Counted from the stretch's first letter, positions 9,025-18,124 are shown. The stretch: DNA of 64,000 nucleotides from Streptomyces mobaraensis NBRC 13819 = DSM 40847 (GCF_017916255.1 NZ_CP072827.1:3410001-3474000), one strand, 5' to 3'. Numbers and translations are program-made. Notes: generated from the letters alone by a model not told the origin.

Positions 9025-10211
9025 TCCTGTATCAGGTCCCCCGTGAGAAGCAGCAGTTCCGAATTGGCCAGCTCGAGGCGGCCGTTGGCGATCATCAGGC
9101 GGGCGGAGTAGAGGTCCCGCAGGTGGCGGGCGACGGAGTACGGGCCGGACTCGCTGTATCCGGCCATCCCGCAGATCTCCAGCGCCTGCTCCACCACCCG
9201 TACCGCGTCGACCGACACGCCGGTCTTCAGCGCGTTGGCCCGGACGGTCATGGCGGTGGTGTCCGCGTCCTGGGCGGCGTCCCACACGGCGTAGTCGTCG
9301 GCGAACCGCCGCACCGTGTCCTGGAGCACCCGCAGGCCGGCGTAGGCCCGGCCGAGGCGCGGGTCGTCCGCCGTGCGCCCGGCCTTGAGCTGGGCGCGCA
9401 TCCGGATCTTGGAGTACGCCACCGCGCGGCGCACGGCGTCCGCGGCGACGCCCGTCCACACGCCCGACCACAGCAGGTGCGAGAGCGGCACCATGCAGCG
9501 GGTGGCGGTCTCCCCGAACGGCTCGGGCAGCACCATGCCGGCGGGCACGGTCGCGCTCATCGTGAACGGCGGGCTGCACGTGCCGCGCATGCCCAGCGGG
9601 TTCCAGTCGCCGGTCCGCTCCAGCTCCGCGTGCTCGGCCATGACGAGCACGGCGACCTGGTCGGTCGGGGCGGCGTCGGGGCCCGAGCGGGCGGTGACGA
9701 GGAAGCCGTCGGCGTGCTCGCCGTACGAGACGGTGGTGGCCTTCTTGGTCAGCCGGACCGTGCCGTCGCCGGCCGGCTCCACGGCGGCGACGCTGCGCCG
9801 CATGTCGCCGCCGACACCCACCTCGGAGGTGATGGAGGCGATCAGCAGCTGCCGCCCGGCGATGTCCGCCAGGGCCGCCGCGATGGCGGGCGAGGCCGCG
9901 GCGCTCCGGGCCAGGCAGGCGACCTGGAGCTGGTGCATCGCCCAGATCATGGCGGTGGCGGCGCACCCGCCGGCCAGCCGGGCGCCGATCCGGGTCAGGG
10001 TGAGCGGGTCGAGGCCCTGGCCGCCGTACTCCTTGGGGATGGCGGCGGACAGCAGACCGTGCTCGCGGAGGGCGGCGACACCGGCGGCCGGGAAGGCCGC
10101 GTCGCGGTCGGTGGCGGCGGCGTGCTCGGCCGCCGCCTTCGCCGCCTCGACGGCCGCGTCCAGCGCCTGACGCTCCGTCAGAACGACGCGCTCGGCGGCG
10201 GGTGCGGTCAT
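9021..10211 (-). CDS. Acyl-CoA dehydrogenase family flavoprotein, atypical
   Basis: A 396-residue ACAD-fold protein with an N-terminal helical domain, a middle beta domain (ASITSEVGVGGDM replaces the usual TEPxxGSD signature) and a C-terminal helical domain (EICGMAGYSESGP). By-eye alignment shows no glutamate at either usual catalytic-base position: Ile at the MCAD position and Ser at the isovaleryl-CoA dehydrogenase position. It sits between an ACP gene and the amino acid:ACP ligase gene, overlapping both by 4 nt. I infer that it acts on an aminoacyl- or acyl-ACP. ClbF in colibactin and ZmaI in zwittermicin are precedents for ACADs acting on ACP-bound amino acids. Confidence 0.85.
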   Translation of the reverse strand: MTAPAAERVVLTERQALDAAVEAAKAAAEHAAATDRDAAFPAAGVAALREHGLLSAAIPKEYGGQGLDPLTLTRIGARLAGGCAATAMIWAMHQLQVACLARSAAASPAIAAALADIAGRQLLIASITSEVGVGGDMRRSVAAVEPAGDGTVRLTKKATTVSYGEHADGFLVTARSGPDAAPTDQVAVLVMAEHAELERTGDWNPLGMRGTCSPPFTMSATVPAGMVLPEPFGETATRCMVPLSHLLWSGVWTGVAADAVRRAVAYSKIRMRAQLKAGRTADDPRLGRAYAGLRVLQDTVRRFADDYAVWDAAQDADTTAMTVRANALKTGVSVDAVRVVEQALEICGMAGYSESGPYSVARHLRDLYSARLMIANGRLELANSELLLLTGDLIQE

Positions 10212-10495
10212 CGTCCGGCCCCCACGGCCTGGTCGCGGTCGCCGGTCAACTCGGCCAGGACGCCGGAGAGATGGGCGATCGAGGCGAACAGGGCGCGGCC
10301 GATGCGCTCCTCGGGGATCTCGACCGAGAGCCGCTCCTCCAGGGCGAGCATCACCCGCACGGAGGCCAGCGAGGTGAGCCCGGCGGCGTAGAGGTCGCCG
10401 TCGGCGGGCAGCTCGTGCGCGGTCGCGCCGAGGTCGGAGTGCCGGGCGAGCGCCTCACGGACGGCGTGCTCGCAGGGTATTGCGCTTTCGGGCAC
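10208..10495 (-). CDS. Acyl carrier protein (second of two, operon head)
   Basis: A 95-residue carrier protein with the phosphopantetheine Ser42 in AGLTSLASVRVML. GTG start, with AGGAG 8 nt upstream. It is the first gene of a run of six genes, each overlapping the next by 4 nt: ACP, dehydrogenase, amino acid:ACP ligase, SDR, hydrolase, ACP. Its adjacency to the dehydrogenase and ligase suggests it carries the amino acid loaded by the ligase. The 145 nt upstream (10496-10640) hold no promoter I can call with confidence. Confidence 0.85.
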   Translation of the reverse strand: MPESAIPCEHAVREALARHSDLGATAHELPADGDLYAAGLTSLASVRVMLALEERLSVEIPEERIGRALFASIAHLSGVLAELTGDRDQAVGAGR

Positions 10496-10640
10496 GGGAA
10501 GTACTCCTAGCCTTACAGAGAGTGCTGATGCGCGAGTGCGCGAAGCAAAGGGTGGGAGAGTGGAGAGATCGAACCCGCGGGGAGCCGCCCCTACGGGCTC
10601 ACCCTAGGGGAACTGCCGTTACGGATCGATGAGTTCGGGG

Positions 10641-11567
10641 CTACGCGCCCAGGGCGGCGACGGCTTCGTCGACGTGGGCCGCCAGCCGCTCCTCGCGGCC
10701 CCGCAGGTCGCGCAGCATGCGGACCAGGCGCCGCCGCCCCTCCGGCGAACCGCCGGACTCACGGGACAGCGTGTGCACCAGGTACCAGCGCCGGGTGAGG
10801 GACGCCGCCTCGACGGCGACGGCCTCCAACTCCGGTAGGGAGACCGCCAGATGGCGGAAGAGTCTGCCGAGGAAGTGCCGGTCGGCGGCGGCGCCGCTCA
10901 CGTCGAGGGTGCCGGACTCCGCCGCGTCGCACGCCTCGATGTACGCCGCGAGGGCCGCGGTGTCGCGTTCGTGGTGCGCGCGCCGGTCCTCGCTCACCGC
11001 CCGCGCCAGGTCGTGGGCGGACGGCTTGCGGGTGGGGCCGCCGGACAGCAGGAAGGTGCGGAAGCCGTCGGCCGCGTCCGCCGAGCGCAGGGTCCGCCAG
11101 CGCTCCTCGGGGTACCGGACGGGCTCCGGGTGGTTCATGGGGTCGACGACGGTGACCCCGTCCGCGTCCCGGCCGGTGAGCAGGACGCAGTGGGCGAGGT
11201 GTTCGACGCCCTCGTACTCCGAGGGCAGCCAGTAGGCGTCGACGGCCGCGGCGAGCGGGCGCCCGGCGGCCAGTTCGGCCTCCTCCAGGGCGCGCAGCTC
11301 CTCGTAGGAGCCGAACCGCCGCTCCTGGACCGGCAGTCCGTGGAGGCGGGCGGCCGCCGTCACCCAGCGGTCACCGCCCCGCAGGACGGATCCGCCGTCC
11401 CAGCCGAAGCCCCCGGTGGTGACGAGGACGTCCTCGGCGTCGGACAGCCCGTACCAGGCGGCGAGGTTCGCCACGCACTGCTGGTAGCAGGTGCCGAACG
11501 GCGTGGTCCCGGTATGGGCGGGTATGAGTTCTATGTCGGTGCGATGGGTCTGGTCGGTGTGCGGCAC
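10641..11567 (-). CDS. BtrH N-terminal domain (C39-like) putative acyltransferase
   Basis: A 308-residue protein whose first half matches the papain-like BtrH N-terminal fold. It has a nucleophile-like Cys27 in GTCYQQCVANLAAWYG, a His in EHLAHCVLLTG and an Asp in VVDPMNHPE. BtrH moves an acyl chain from carrier protein BtrI onto the amine of ribostamycin in butirosin synthesis, so this protein may transfer the product from an ACP to an amine. I chose the GTG at 11567 because GGAGA lies about 7 nt before it; an in-frame GTG at 11651 is possible. The second half is helical and of unknown role. Confidence 0.8.
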   Translation of the reverse strand: MPHTDQTHRTDIELIPAHTGTTPFGTCYQQCVANLAAWYGLSDAEDVLVTTGGFGWDGGSVLRGGDRWVTAAARLHGLPVQERRFGSYEELRALEEAELAAGRPLAAAVDAYWLPSEYEGVEHLAHCVLLTGRDADGVTVVDPMNHPEPVRYPEERWRTLRSADAADGFRTFLLSGGPTRKPSAHDLARAVSEDRRAHHERDTAALAAYIEACDAAESGTLDVSGAAADRHFLGRLFRHLAVSLPELEAVAVEAASLTRRWYLVHTLSRESGGSPEGRRRLVRMLRDLRGREERLAAHVDEAVAALGA

Positions 11568-11702
11568 TGTGCTGTCTCCCCCGTTCCGCCCGGTCCACCC
11601 GGGCGGCGGCGCACCGGCGGTGGTCCGCCGGCTCTGGTCGATGTGGAGCACGTTCCGTTGGTCGGTGGGCCGTGGCGCGACGTGACGCGGCGGGCCCGAC
11701 GG

Positions 11703-12491
11703 TCAGTCGGGTACCGCGAGGAGCTGGACCCAGCTCTGGGTGTAATGCAACCTGCCGTCGAGAGTGACGGGGCGCATTCCGGACACCGGGCCGCCGGCCA
11801 GTTCCTCGGCCAGTTCGCTCTCGATGCGCGCCGCGGTCTCCGCGGGCGTGCGCGCCTGCTCCAGCCACGGCCCCAACGGCCGCTGGACGTCGATGACTTC
11901 GGTGCCGCGTACGCTCCCGCCCGCGGCGGTGAACAGCTCGGTGATCCGGTCGACCGTGAGCATCGCGCCGTGCGAGGGATCGCGCAGCCGCTCGATGCGG
12001 TCGGGGTCGCCGCCCAGCTCGGGGCGGCGGACCATGTCGGCGACGACGATGCGCCCGCCGGGCCGGCAGACCCGCACCAGCTCCCGTACGACGGCCTCGG
12101 GGGAGGCCACGTGGTGGAGCGAGAAGCGGGTGACGACCAGGGAGAAGGAGGCGTCCAGGAACGGCAGCCGGGCGGCGTCGCCCTGCTGGTAGACGACCTG
12201 GGTCAGCCCCTCGGCGTCGGCCTCCCGCTTGCCCGTGGCGAGCATCTCGGGCGTGGCGTCCAACGCCGTCACATGCCGGACGCGGCCGGCGAGCGCCCTC
12301 GACACGAGCCCCGTGCCGCAGGCGACCTCCAGACAGACGTCCTCGGGCCGGGGGGCGGCGAACTCAACCAGTTCCCGCAACCGCATGGTGAACGCGGTGT
12401 TCAGCCGCGCGTCCTCGAACGTACTCGCCTGACGCGCGAACTCCTGCCGGTTACGCGCTAACTGGTCCTCGCCACCACTCCGGAGCGACAT
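11703..12491 (-). CDS. Class I SAM-dependent methyltransferase
   Basis: A 262-residue Methyltransf_11-type enzyme. Motif I is CLEVACGTGLVSRAL, the acidic loop VTALDATPEML follows, then GDAARLPFLDASFS (motif II region) and VRVCRPGGRIVVADM (motif III region). It resembles UbiE-like small-molecule methyltransferases and does not carry features of nucleic-acid enzymes. It is preceded by a recognisable promoter and followed 135 nt later by the BtrH-like gene, so these two may form the head of the cluster transcript. The methyl acceptor is unknown. Confidence 0.85.
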   Translation of the reverse strand: MSLRSGGEDQLARNRQEFARQASTFEDARLNTAFTMRLRELVEFAAPRPEDVCLEVACGTGLVSRALAGRVRHVTALDATPEMLATGKREADAEGLTQVVYQQGDAARLPFLDASFSLVVTRFSLHHVASPEAVVRELVRVCRPGGRIVVADMVRRPELGGDPDRIERLRDPSHGAMLTVDRITELFTAAGGSVRGTEVIDVQRPLGPWLEQARTPAETAARIESELAEELAGGPVSGMRPVTLDGRLHYTQSWVQLLAVPD

Positions 12492-12546
12492 GAAGTCGAG
12501 CCTTTCCCTGTACGGAGAGTCACAACTGTTTCACCAAGCACGTATG

Positions 12547-12577
12547 ACCCTACTCGTCCGTAGCAAGCAATTGTCAA
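12547..12577 (-). promoter_or_regulatory. Vegetative-type promoter of the methyltransferase gene
   Basis: Reading on the minus strand, a perfect TTGACA (-35) is followed after 19 nt by TAGGGT (-10), about 55 nt before the ATG at 12491. The surrounding 226-nt spacer is clearly more AT-rich than its neighbours. It would drive the methyltransferase, and perhaps the BtrH-like gene and beyond. The 19-nt spacing is slightly long for HrdB-type promoters. Confidence 0.5.
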
Positions 12578-12623
12578 GACCTGTTGGGAAATAGCTGTAT
12601 CGAACGGGTTAATACCAACGGAA

Positions 12624-12674
12624 CGCGGCGTCCTGGACCCTGACACGTAAAGAATCAGGGCCCGGAACGCCGCG
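12624..12674 (-). terminator. Hairpin terminator after the reductase gene
   Basis: CGCGGCGT pairs with ACGCCGCG, and an inner CCCTGA pairs with TCAGGG around an 11-nt loop. The two stems are separated by a mismatched internal segment. It lies just beyond the stop at 12718 and before the promoter of the next gene, and so separates the menaquinone-side genes from the biosynthetic cluster. There is no clear T tract, as is usual in Streptomyces. Confidence 0.5.
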
Positions 12675-12717
12675 CTCCGAAAGGGTGGTTGGGGCTCGCC
12701 GCGTCGCCCCCGGCCGG

Positions 12718-14001
12718 TCAGGCCTTGGGGGCGATCCTGCTCAGGCCGTTGATGACACGGTCCATGGCATCACCATGCGTCGGATCCGTGAGATTCGCCA
12801 GGAGCTTTAGTGTGAACTTCATCAACATCGGGTGCGTCAGGCCGCGTTCGGTGGCCAGCTTCATGATCTTCGGGTTGCCGATGAGCTTCACGAAGGCGCG
12901 CCCGAGCGTGTAGTAGCCGCCGTAGGTGTCCTTGAGGACCTTCGGGTAGCGGCGCAGGGCGAGTTCACGCTGCTCGGGGGTGGCCCGGCCGAGGGCCTGG
13001 ACGATGACCTCGGCCGCGATCTGGCCGGATTCCATCGCGTAGGCGATGCCTTCACCGTTGAACGGGTTCACCAGCCCGCCCGCGTCCCCCACCAGCAACA
13101 GGCCGCGCGTGTAGTGCGGCTGGCGGTTGAACGCCATCGGCAGCGCGGCGCCGCGGATCGGGCCGGTCATGTTCTCCGGCGTGTAGCCCCACTCCTCCGG
13201 CATGGAGGCGCACCACGCCTTCAGCACCTCGCGCCAGTCCAGCTCCTTGAAGGACGCGGAGGTGTTGAGCACGCCGAGGCCGACGTTGCTGGTGCCGTCG
13301 CCCATGCCGAAGATCCAGCCGTAGCCGGGCAGCAGCCGGTCCTCGGCGCCGCGCCGGTCCCACAGCTCCAGCCACGACTCCAGGTAGTCGTCGTCGTGGC
13401 GCGGGGAGGTGAAGTACGTGCGGACGGCCACGCCCATCGGCCGGTCGTCGCGGCGGTGCAGGCCGAGGGCGACGGAGAGCCGGGTCGAGTTGCCGTCGGC
13501 GGCGACGACGAGCGGGGCGTGGAAGGTGACCGGCGCCTTCTCCTCGCCCAGCTTCGCCTCCACGCCGGTGACGCGGCCGGTGCGCTCGTCGAGGATCGGC
13601 GCGCCGACGTTGCAGCGCTCGTACAGCCGGGCGCCCGCCTTGACGGCCTGCCGGGCGAGCTGCTCGTCGAAGTCGTCGCGCTTGCGGACCAGGCCGTAGT
13701 CGGGGAACGAGGCGAGATCCGGCCAGTCGAGCTGGAGCCGGTTGCCGCCCGCGATGATGCGCAGGCCCTTGTTGCGCAGCCAGCCGGCCTCTTCCGAGAT
13801 GTCGATGCCCATCGCGATGAGCTGTTTGGTGGCGCGCGGGGTGAGGCCGTCGCCGCAGACCTTCTCGCGCGGGAACGCCGTCTTCTCCAGGAGGAGGACG
13901 TCGAGGCCGGTCCTGGCCAGGTGGTACGCGGTGGCGGAGCCGGCGGGGCCGGCCCCGACCACGATCACATCGGCGGTGTGTTCGGCAGGGACGTCGGTCA
14001 C
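12718..14001 (-). CDS. Geranylgeranyl reductase family FAD oxidoreductase (MenJ-like)
   Basis: A 427-residue flavoprotein with the N-terminal FAD motif VVGAGPAGSATAYHL, an LLLEK FAD-ribose strand, the KVCGDGLTPR segment typical of geranylgeranyl reductases, and GDAGGLVNPFNGEGIAYA near residue 300. Members of the family saturate isoprenoid double bonds; the mycobacterial relative MenJ reduces the second isoprene unit of menaquinone-9. Its place in the same direction downstream of menG supports partial saturation of the menaquinone side chain, common in actinomycetes. Archaeal-lipid-type reduction is unlikely here. GTG start with GGGAG upstream. Confidence 0.85.
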   Translation of the reverse strand: MTDVPAEHTADVIVVGAGPAGSATAYHLARTGLDVLLLEKTAFPREKVCGDGLTPRATKQLIAMGIDISEEAGWLRNKGLRIIAGGNRLQLDWPDLASFPDYGLVRKRDDFDEQLARQAVKAGARLYERCNVGAPILDERTGRVTGVEAKLGEEKAPVTFHAPLVVAADGNSTRLSVALGLHRRDDRPMGVAVRTYFTSPRHDDDYLESWLELWDRRGAEDRLLPGYGWIFGMGDGTSNVGLGVLNTSASFKELDWREVLKAWCASMPEEWGYTPENMTGPIRGAALPMAFNRQPHYTRGLLLVGDAGGLVNPFNGEGIAYAMESGQIAAEVIVQALGRATPEQRELALRRYPKVLKDTYGGYYTLGRAFVKLIGNPKIMKLATERGLTHPMLMKFTLKLLANLTDPTHGDAMDRVINGLSRIAPKA

Positions 14002-14173
14002 GTCGGCTCTCCCGTTCGGGTGCGTGGAGGGGACTGCTCGGTCTCCGACGAGTCTAGGAGCCGGACGCGGCGGGCCGGCCGGTGGGCCGGTGCCGCCACG
14101 GGGGCGCGGCGGGCCGGACGCGCGCGCGGGCGCGCGCCGTCCTCACACCCCAGGACGTCCCTACGGGACGCGG

Positions 14174-16978
14174 TCAGTCCTTCCCGGCCGTCCAGTAGTC
14201 CAGCGCGGTGTCGAACGTCCGGTGCCAGCCGTCCTGGCTCCCCATGCCCTCACGGCCCTGGTAGAGGATGGCGTACTCGGTCCCGGAGGCGTCCACGTAC
14301 GCCTGGTTGACGGCGTGCATGGTGCGGCCGTGGTCGTTCCAGGTCCACTCCCACAGGGCGCCGGGGCGGCCCTTGAAGGTGTTGCGGGTCAACTGGAGCC
14401 GCCGGTAGCCGTCCTCCTTGGCGACGGTCCGCTCCAACTCGCCGAAGTGGTCGTACGCCGACTGCTCCGCCTTCTTCACGATGCCGACGCGCAGGTGCTC
14501 CGGCCCGGTGGGGCCGTGCCAGTCGATCTGGCCGCTGCCCTTGTCCTCGCGGCGCCAGCCCTCGGGGACGGCGAGCGCGAAACCCTCCGGGGCGGCGGTC
14601 AGCTCGTAGTACTTCGGCGCGTTCCGGGACGGGTCCGTCACGTGCTCGTGCGCGTCGGGGGCGGCGGTCCGGACGCCGGCGGGGACGTCCGGGGAAACCG
14701 ACGGGGACTCGGTGCCGGCCGGGTCGCTCGAGGCGCCCTCCGACGGGGTCGCCGGACCGGCGGACGGGGAGTCCGACGGCGCGGGGGACGCGGAGGCGGC
14801 GCCGCCGGTCTCCCCGGCCGGGCGCCGGCCGCCGCTCGTGGACTGCCGGGACGCGTGGTCGTCCTTCCCGCCGGCCTTGCCGCCGTCCTTGTGCACGAGC
14901 AGCACACCGGCCGCGGCCACGCCGCCGACCACGAAGGCCGCCACACCGACGGCGGCCCACCGCAGGGCCCGGCCGCGCGTCGGCGCGGGGGCGGGCGCGG
15001 CGACCGACGCAGTGGGATCGACGGCGGTGGCGGGCTCCGCGTGCGCCGTCCCGGCGGGCCCCGCCGACGGGCCCGTTCCCTCGGCCGCGCGCGGCCCGCC
15101 GACGGCGGACTGCCCGATCGCGGTGGGCGCCTCGGCGGGCGTCGACGGACCGGCGGGCGACGGCGGGCCGGCGGGTGCCGGCGGGCCGGCGGGCGGGGTG
15201 GCACCGGCCGCGGCGCCCGCGTCCGCGCTCCCTGCCGGGGGCGCGGACGGCCCGGCGGGCGGAGTGGCCGGAGGGGGCGTCGGCGGTGTCACCGGCGGCG
15301 TGCCGGGGGATCCGGGAGCCCCAGGAGCCCCGGGAGACACAGCCGGGGGCATGGGAGGCACCCCGGGGCCGGGGACGCCGGGGGCGCCCATCGGGGGAGC
15401 GTACGGCGCGTGGAACGGCGCGGGCGGCCCGGGCGGGGGCCCGTACGGACCCGCGTACGTCCCGCCGGTCCCGCGCCCGCTGCTGATGAGCACCGCGAGC
15501 AGCACCGCGCCGGCCGTCCACAGCATCCCGAAGAGGAACAGCTCACCGCCGTTGACGCCGAGTTCGGTGTTGGCGAAGGAGCCGATCAGATCCCCGCCGG
15601 AACGCCCCTTCCACTCGCTGGAGATGCCCGCGGCGAGCCCCAGCAGCCACACCGCTGCCAGGAAGAACACCCCTGACAGCACCTGCTCCTTGCGGCCCTC
15701 ACGCGAGCGGCGCACCACCATCAGGGTCAGCGACAGGGCGCAGAGCACACCCATCGCCACGATGCCCGCCTGGGCCCAGGCGCCCCAGACGTCACCGGCT
15801 TCGGAGAGGCCGAAGTCGTGGTTGCGGCCGAGGCCGGAGGAGGACCCGAAGGAGCCGGAGGAGCCGAAGGACCCGGACGAACGCCCGTACCCGAAGCCCC
15901 CGTCGTCGTACCCGCCGCCGTAACCGCCGTTCGTCCCCAGCCGGGCGCTCAGGTCGGCGCCCCAGGAGCCGCCGACGCACACGAGCGCCGCGTTGACCAG
16001 GAAGACCAGGATGCCCACCAGGGCCCAGCCGTTGAGGTCGCCCTCCTTGTCGAGCTGGTAGAGGACGATGACGAGGAGCGCGACGGACCAGAGGCCCACG
16101 GCCAGGGCGAGGGCGCGCAGGGCAGTGCCGAGCGCCCGCAGGACCATCCGCGCGCCGGGGCCGAGCCGGGTGAGGGCGGTGTCCCGCGCGAGCACGGCAC
16201 CGCTGAGCACCGTGGTGAGCGCGAAGGTGAACAGCGCGGCGAGCGCCGGTGTGGTCGACAGCTCGACGCCGTTCTCCTCCGGCTGCCCGTAGAGGCCCAG
16301 CGCCAGGACCACCACGCCGGTCAGCAGTCCGACGCGCGGCGCGGCGTCGAGCCCGGCCCCGGCCGGGCGGGCCCGGCGGAGCCACCGGGCCCCCAGGACC
16401 ACGGCGCCGATCCACAGGACCGTCATGGTGAGCAGCCAGAAGGATATGGACCCGCTGACCCGCGACGGGCCGAACGGCGACCCGCCCCCCGAGACCTCGG
16501 CGGTGCCGCCGAGTCCCTGGAGCATCAGGGCGATCACCATCCGGAACCGCCCGGACCAGGACAGGTCGTCCTCGTCCGAACCCCAGGAGGGCGACGAGAA
16601 GCAGATCGCGAGGAGCAGCAGCAGTCCCACCGGCCACAGGGCCGCCAGGACCGAGCCCGCCCAGTCACCGGTGAACACCCGGCGCACGAAGACGGCCACG
16701 GGTCCCGGCGCGGCCGGCACGCCCGGAGGGGCGCCCGGCGGCGGACCGTACGCGCCGGCCTGCGGGGCGTGCGCCGCGTACCCGCCCTGCGCGGCGTACG
16801 GTGGCGCGGCCGGCGGCGGAGCGAACGGCGGGGGCGCCACACCGGGCCGGGGTGGTGCGGCGGGCGGTGGAGGCGGCGCGCCGGCCGCCTCCACCGCGGG
16901 CCGCTCCTTGCCGCACGCCATGCAGAAGCGGGCATCAGCCACGAAGGCAGCCCCACAAGACGGGCAGAACGACGTCAT
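14174..16978 (-). CDS. Zinc-ribbon, multi-TM membrane protein with Pro-rich linkers
   Basis: A 934-residue protein. The N-terminus is a zinc ribbon (CPSCG at residues 5-9, CMACG about 12 residues later), followed by a Pro/Ala/Gly-rich stretch to about residue 105. Then come roughly ten hydrophobic helices, interrupted by a Gly/Ser-rich loop with SGSFGSS repeats. A second Pro/Gly/Ala-rich linker leads to one more helix, and the C-terminal 140 residues look like a folded extracytoplasmic domain (LTAAPEGFALAVPEGWRRED). The ATG has GGAG 5 nt upstream. The pattern is conserved in Streptomyces but no biochemical role is known to me; a sensor or envelope scaffold is conceivable. Confidence 0.75.
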   Translation of the reverse strand: MTSFCPSCGAAFVADARFCMACGKERPAVEAAGAPPPPPAAPPRPGVAPPPFAPPPAAPPYAAQGGYAAHAPQAGAYGPPPGAPPGVPAAPGPVAVFVRRVFTGDWAGSVLAALWPVGLLLLLAICFSSPSWGSDEDDLSWSGRFRMVIALMLQGLGGTAEVSGGGSPFGPSRVSGSISFWLLTMTVLWIGAVVLGARWLRRARPAGAGLDAAPRVGLLTGVVVLALGLYGQPEENGVELSTTPALAALFTFALTTVLSGAVLARDTALTRLGPGARMVLRALGTALRALALAVGLWSVALLVIVLYQLDKEGDLNGWALVGILVFLVNAALVCVGGSWGADLSARLGTNGGYGGGYDDGGFGYGRSSGSFGSSGSFGSSSGLGRNHDFGLSEAGDVWGAWAQAGIVAMGVLCALSLTLMVVRRSREGRKEQVLSGVFFLAAVWLLGLAAGISSEWKGRSGGDLIGSFANTELGVNGGELFLFGMLWTAGAVLLAVLISSGRGTGGTYAGPYGPPPGPPAPFHAPYAPPMGAPGVPGPGVPPMPPAVSPGAPGAPGSPGTPPVTPPTPPPATPPAGPSAPPAGSADAGAAAGATPPAGPPAPAGPPSPAGPSTPAEAPTAIGQSAVGGPRAAEGTGPSAGPAGTAHAEPATAVDPTASVAAPAPAPTRGRALRWAAVGVAAFVVGGVAAAGVLLVHKDGGKAGGKDDHASRQSTSGGRRPAGETGGAASASPAPSDSPSAGPATPSEGASSDPAGTESPSVSPDVPAGVRTAAPDAHEHVTDPSRNAPKYYELTAAPEGFALAVPEGWRREDKGSGQIDWHGPTGPEHLRVGIVKKAEQSAYDHFGELERTVAKEDGYRRLQLTRNTFKGRPGALWEWTWNDHGRTMHAVNQAYVDASGTEYAILYQGREGMGSQDGWHRTFDTALDYWTAGKD

Positions 16979-17046
16979 AAACGCTCCGGTGACTCGGTGT
17001 CTCCCGGCTCTGAACAGGAAAGCCGGGGCCGGAACCTTACCGAACG

Positions 17047-17763
17047 TCAGCCCGCGGACGTGGCCGCTTTCCGACCCCGGTGCAGGGCGACGATCCCGCC
17101 CGCGAGGTTGCGCCACGCCACGTCCGTCCAGCCGGCCTGCCGCATCCGCCCCGCGAGGGCCGGCTGGTCCGGCCAGGCGGGGATGGACTCGGCGAGGTAG
17201 ACGTACGCGTCGGGGCTGCTGCTCACCGCGCGCGCGACCGTGGGCAGCGCCCGCATCAGGTACTCGGTGTAGACGGTCCGGAACGGCTTCCAGGTGGGGT
17301 GGCTGAACTCGCAGATCACCACCCGGCCGCCGGGCTTGGTCACCCGCAGCATCTCGCGCAGGGCGGCGTCGGTGTCCTGCACGTTGCGGAGTCCGTAGGA
17401 GATGGTGACGGCGTCGAACACCTCGTCCGCGAACGGCAGCCGGGTCGCGTCACCGGCGGTCAGCGGCAGCCACTCGTGCCGCTTCTTCCCCTCGCGCAGC
17501 ATGCCCAGCGAGAAGTCGCAGGGGACGACGTACGCGCCGTCCGCGCTGAACGGGATGGACGAGGTCCCCGTACCGGCCGCGAGGTCCAGCACCTTCTCCC
17601 CCGGCCGCCCCCCGACGGCCGCCGCCACGTGCTTGCGCCACCGCCGGGCCTGGCCCAGCGAGATCACATCGTTGGTCAGGTCGTACTTGGCCGCCACGTC
17701 GTCGAACATCGCGGCGACTTCGTGCGGCTGCTTGTCCAGGGAGGCTCGGGTCACGCCCCCCAT
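17047..17763 (-). CDS. menG: Demethylmenaquinone methyltransferase
   Basis: A 238-residue UbiE/COQ5-family methyltransferase. The UbiE signature is seen in [20 protein letters not shown] near the N-terminus, SAM motif I in [15 protein letters not shown], and [20 protein letters not shown] plus LKPGG-like [14 protein letters not shown] further on. It methylates demethylmenaquinone to menaquinone, the last step of the pathway whose other genes lie nearby (mqnC, mqnA, mqnE and the UbiX/UbiA/UbiD-like genes). The ATG is preceded by an excellent GGAGGTG. Confidence is high because family, length and context agree. Confidence 0.95.
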   Translation of the reverse strand: MGGVTRASLDKQPHEVAAMFDDVAAKYDLTNDVISLGQARRWRKHVAAAVGGRPGEKVLDLAAGTGTSSIPFSADGAYVVPCDFSLGMLREGKKRHEWLPLTAGDATRLPFADEVFDAVTISYGLRNVQDTDAALREMLRVTKPGGRVVICEFSHPTWKPFRTVYTEYLMRALPTVARAVSSSPDAYVYLAESIPAWPDQPALAGRMRQAGWTDVAWRNLAGGIVALHRGRKAATSAG

Positions 17764-18124
17764 TGTTCACCTCCGCCCCGCGCCCCCGGACACAGGGGCC
17801 TCTGGACGGCCCGGCCGCTCCGCGACGACGTCACCTCCGCGGCACGGTGAGCGCCCCTCCTGCGAGCCCCCGCGCCCCCAGGCCCACCGGCACGTCCCCC
17901 GGGACCCGGCACCGCCCGTCGGCGGCCGCCGTCCCGCGCCGATGGCACTCGCTCTTCCGGCCCGCCGTCGAACGGCCGGGCCCTCGACTCCGCACCGCGG
18001 ACGACCGGAGCGGCCGGCCCGCGGTGATCACTCTGCCGAAGAGATCGGAGGCGATCATTCCTCTTGACGGACTGCTGACGCTTCCGGGTCCGCTCGCTAC
18101 GGATCCTTGACGGACGCGCCGCCC
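17764..18124. other. 361-nt intergenic region upstream of menG
   Basis: No gene is supported here. The region must hold the menG promoter (minus strand) but I cannot assign boxes. A 76-codon minus-strand frame at 17831-18058 has a purine-rich stretch touching its ATG with no spacing, so I do not call it. No strong hairpin was identified. Confidence 0.5.

Noticed and set aside
17831..18058. 76-codon minus-strand frame upstream of menG
   Set aside because: Purine-rich stretch touches the ATG with no spacing, composition is Arg/Gly-rich, no family resemblance.
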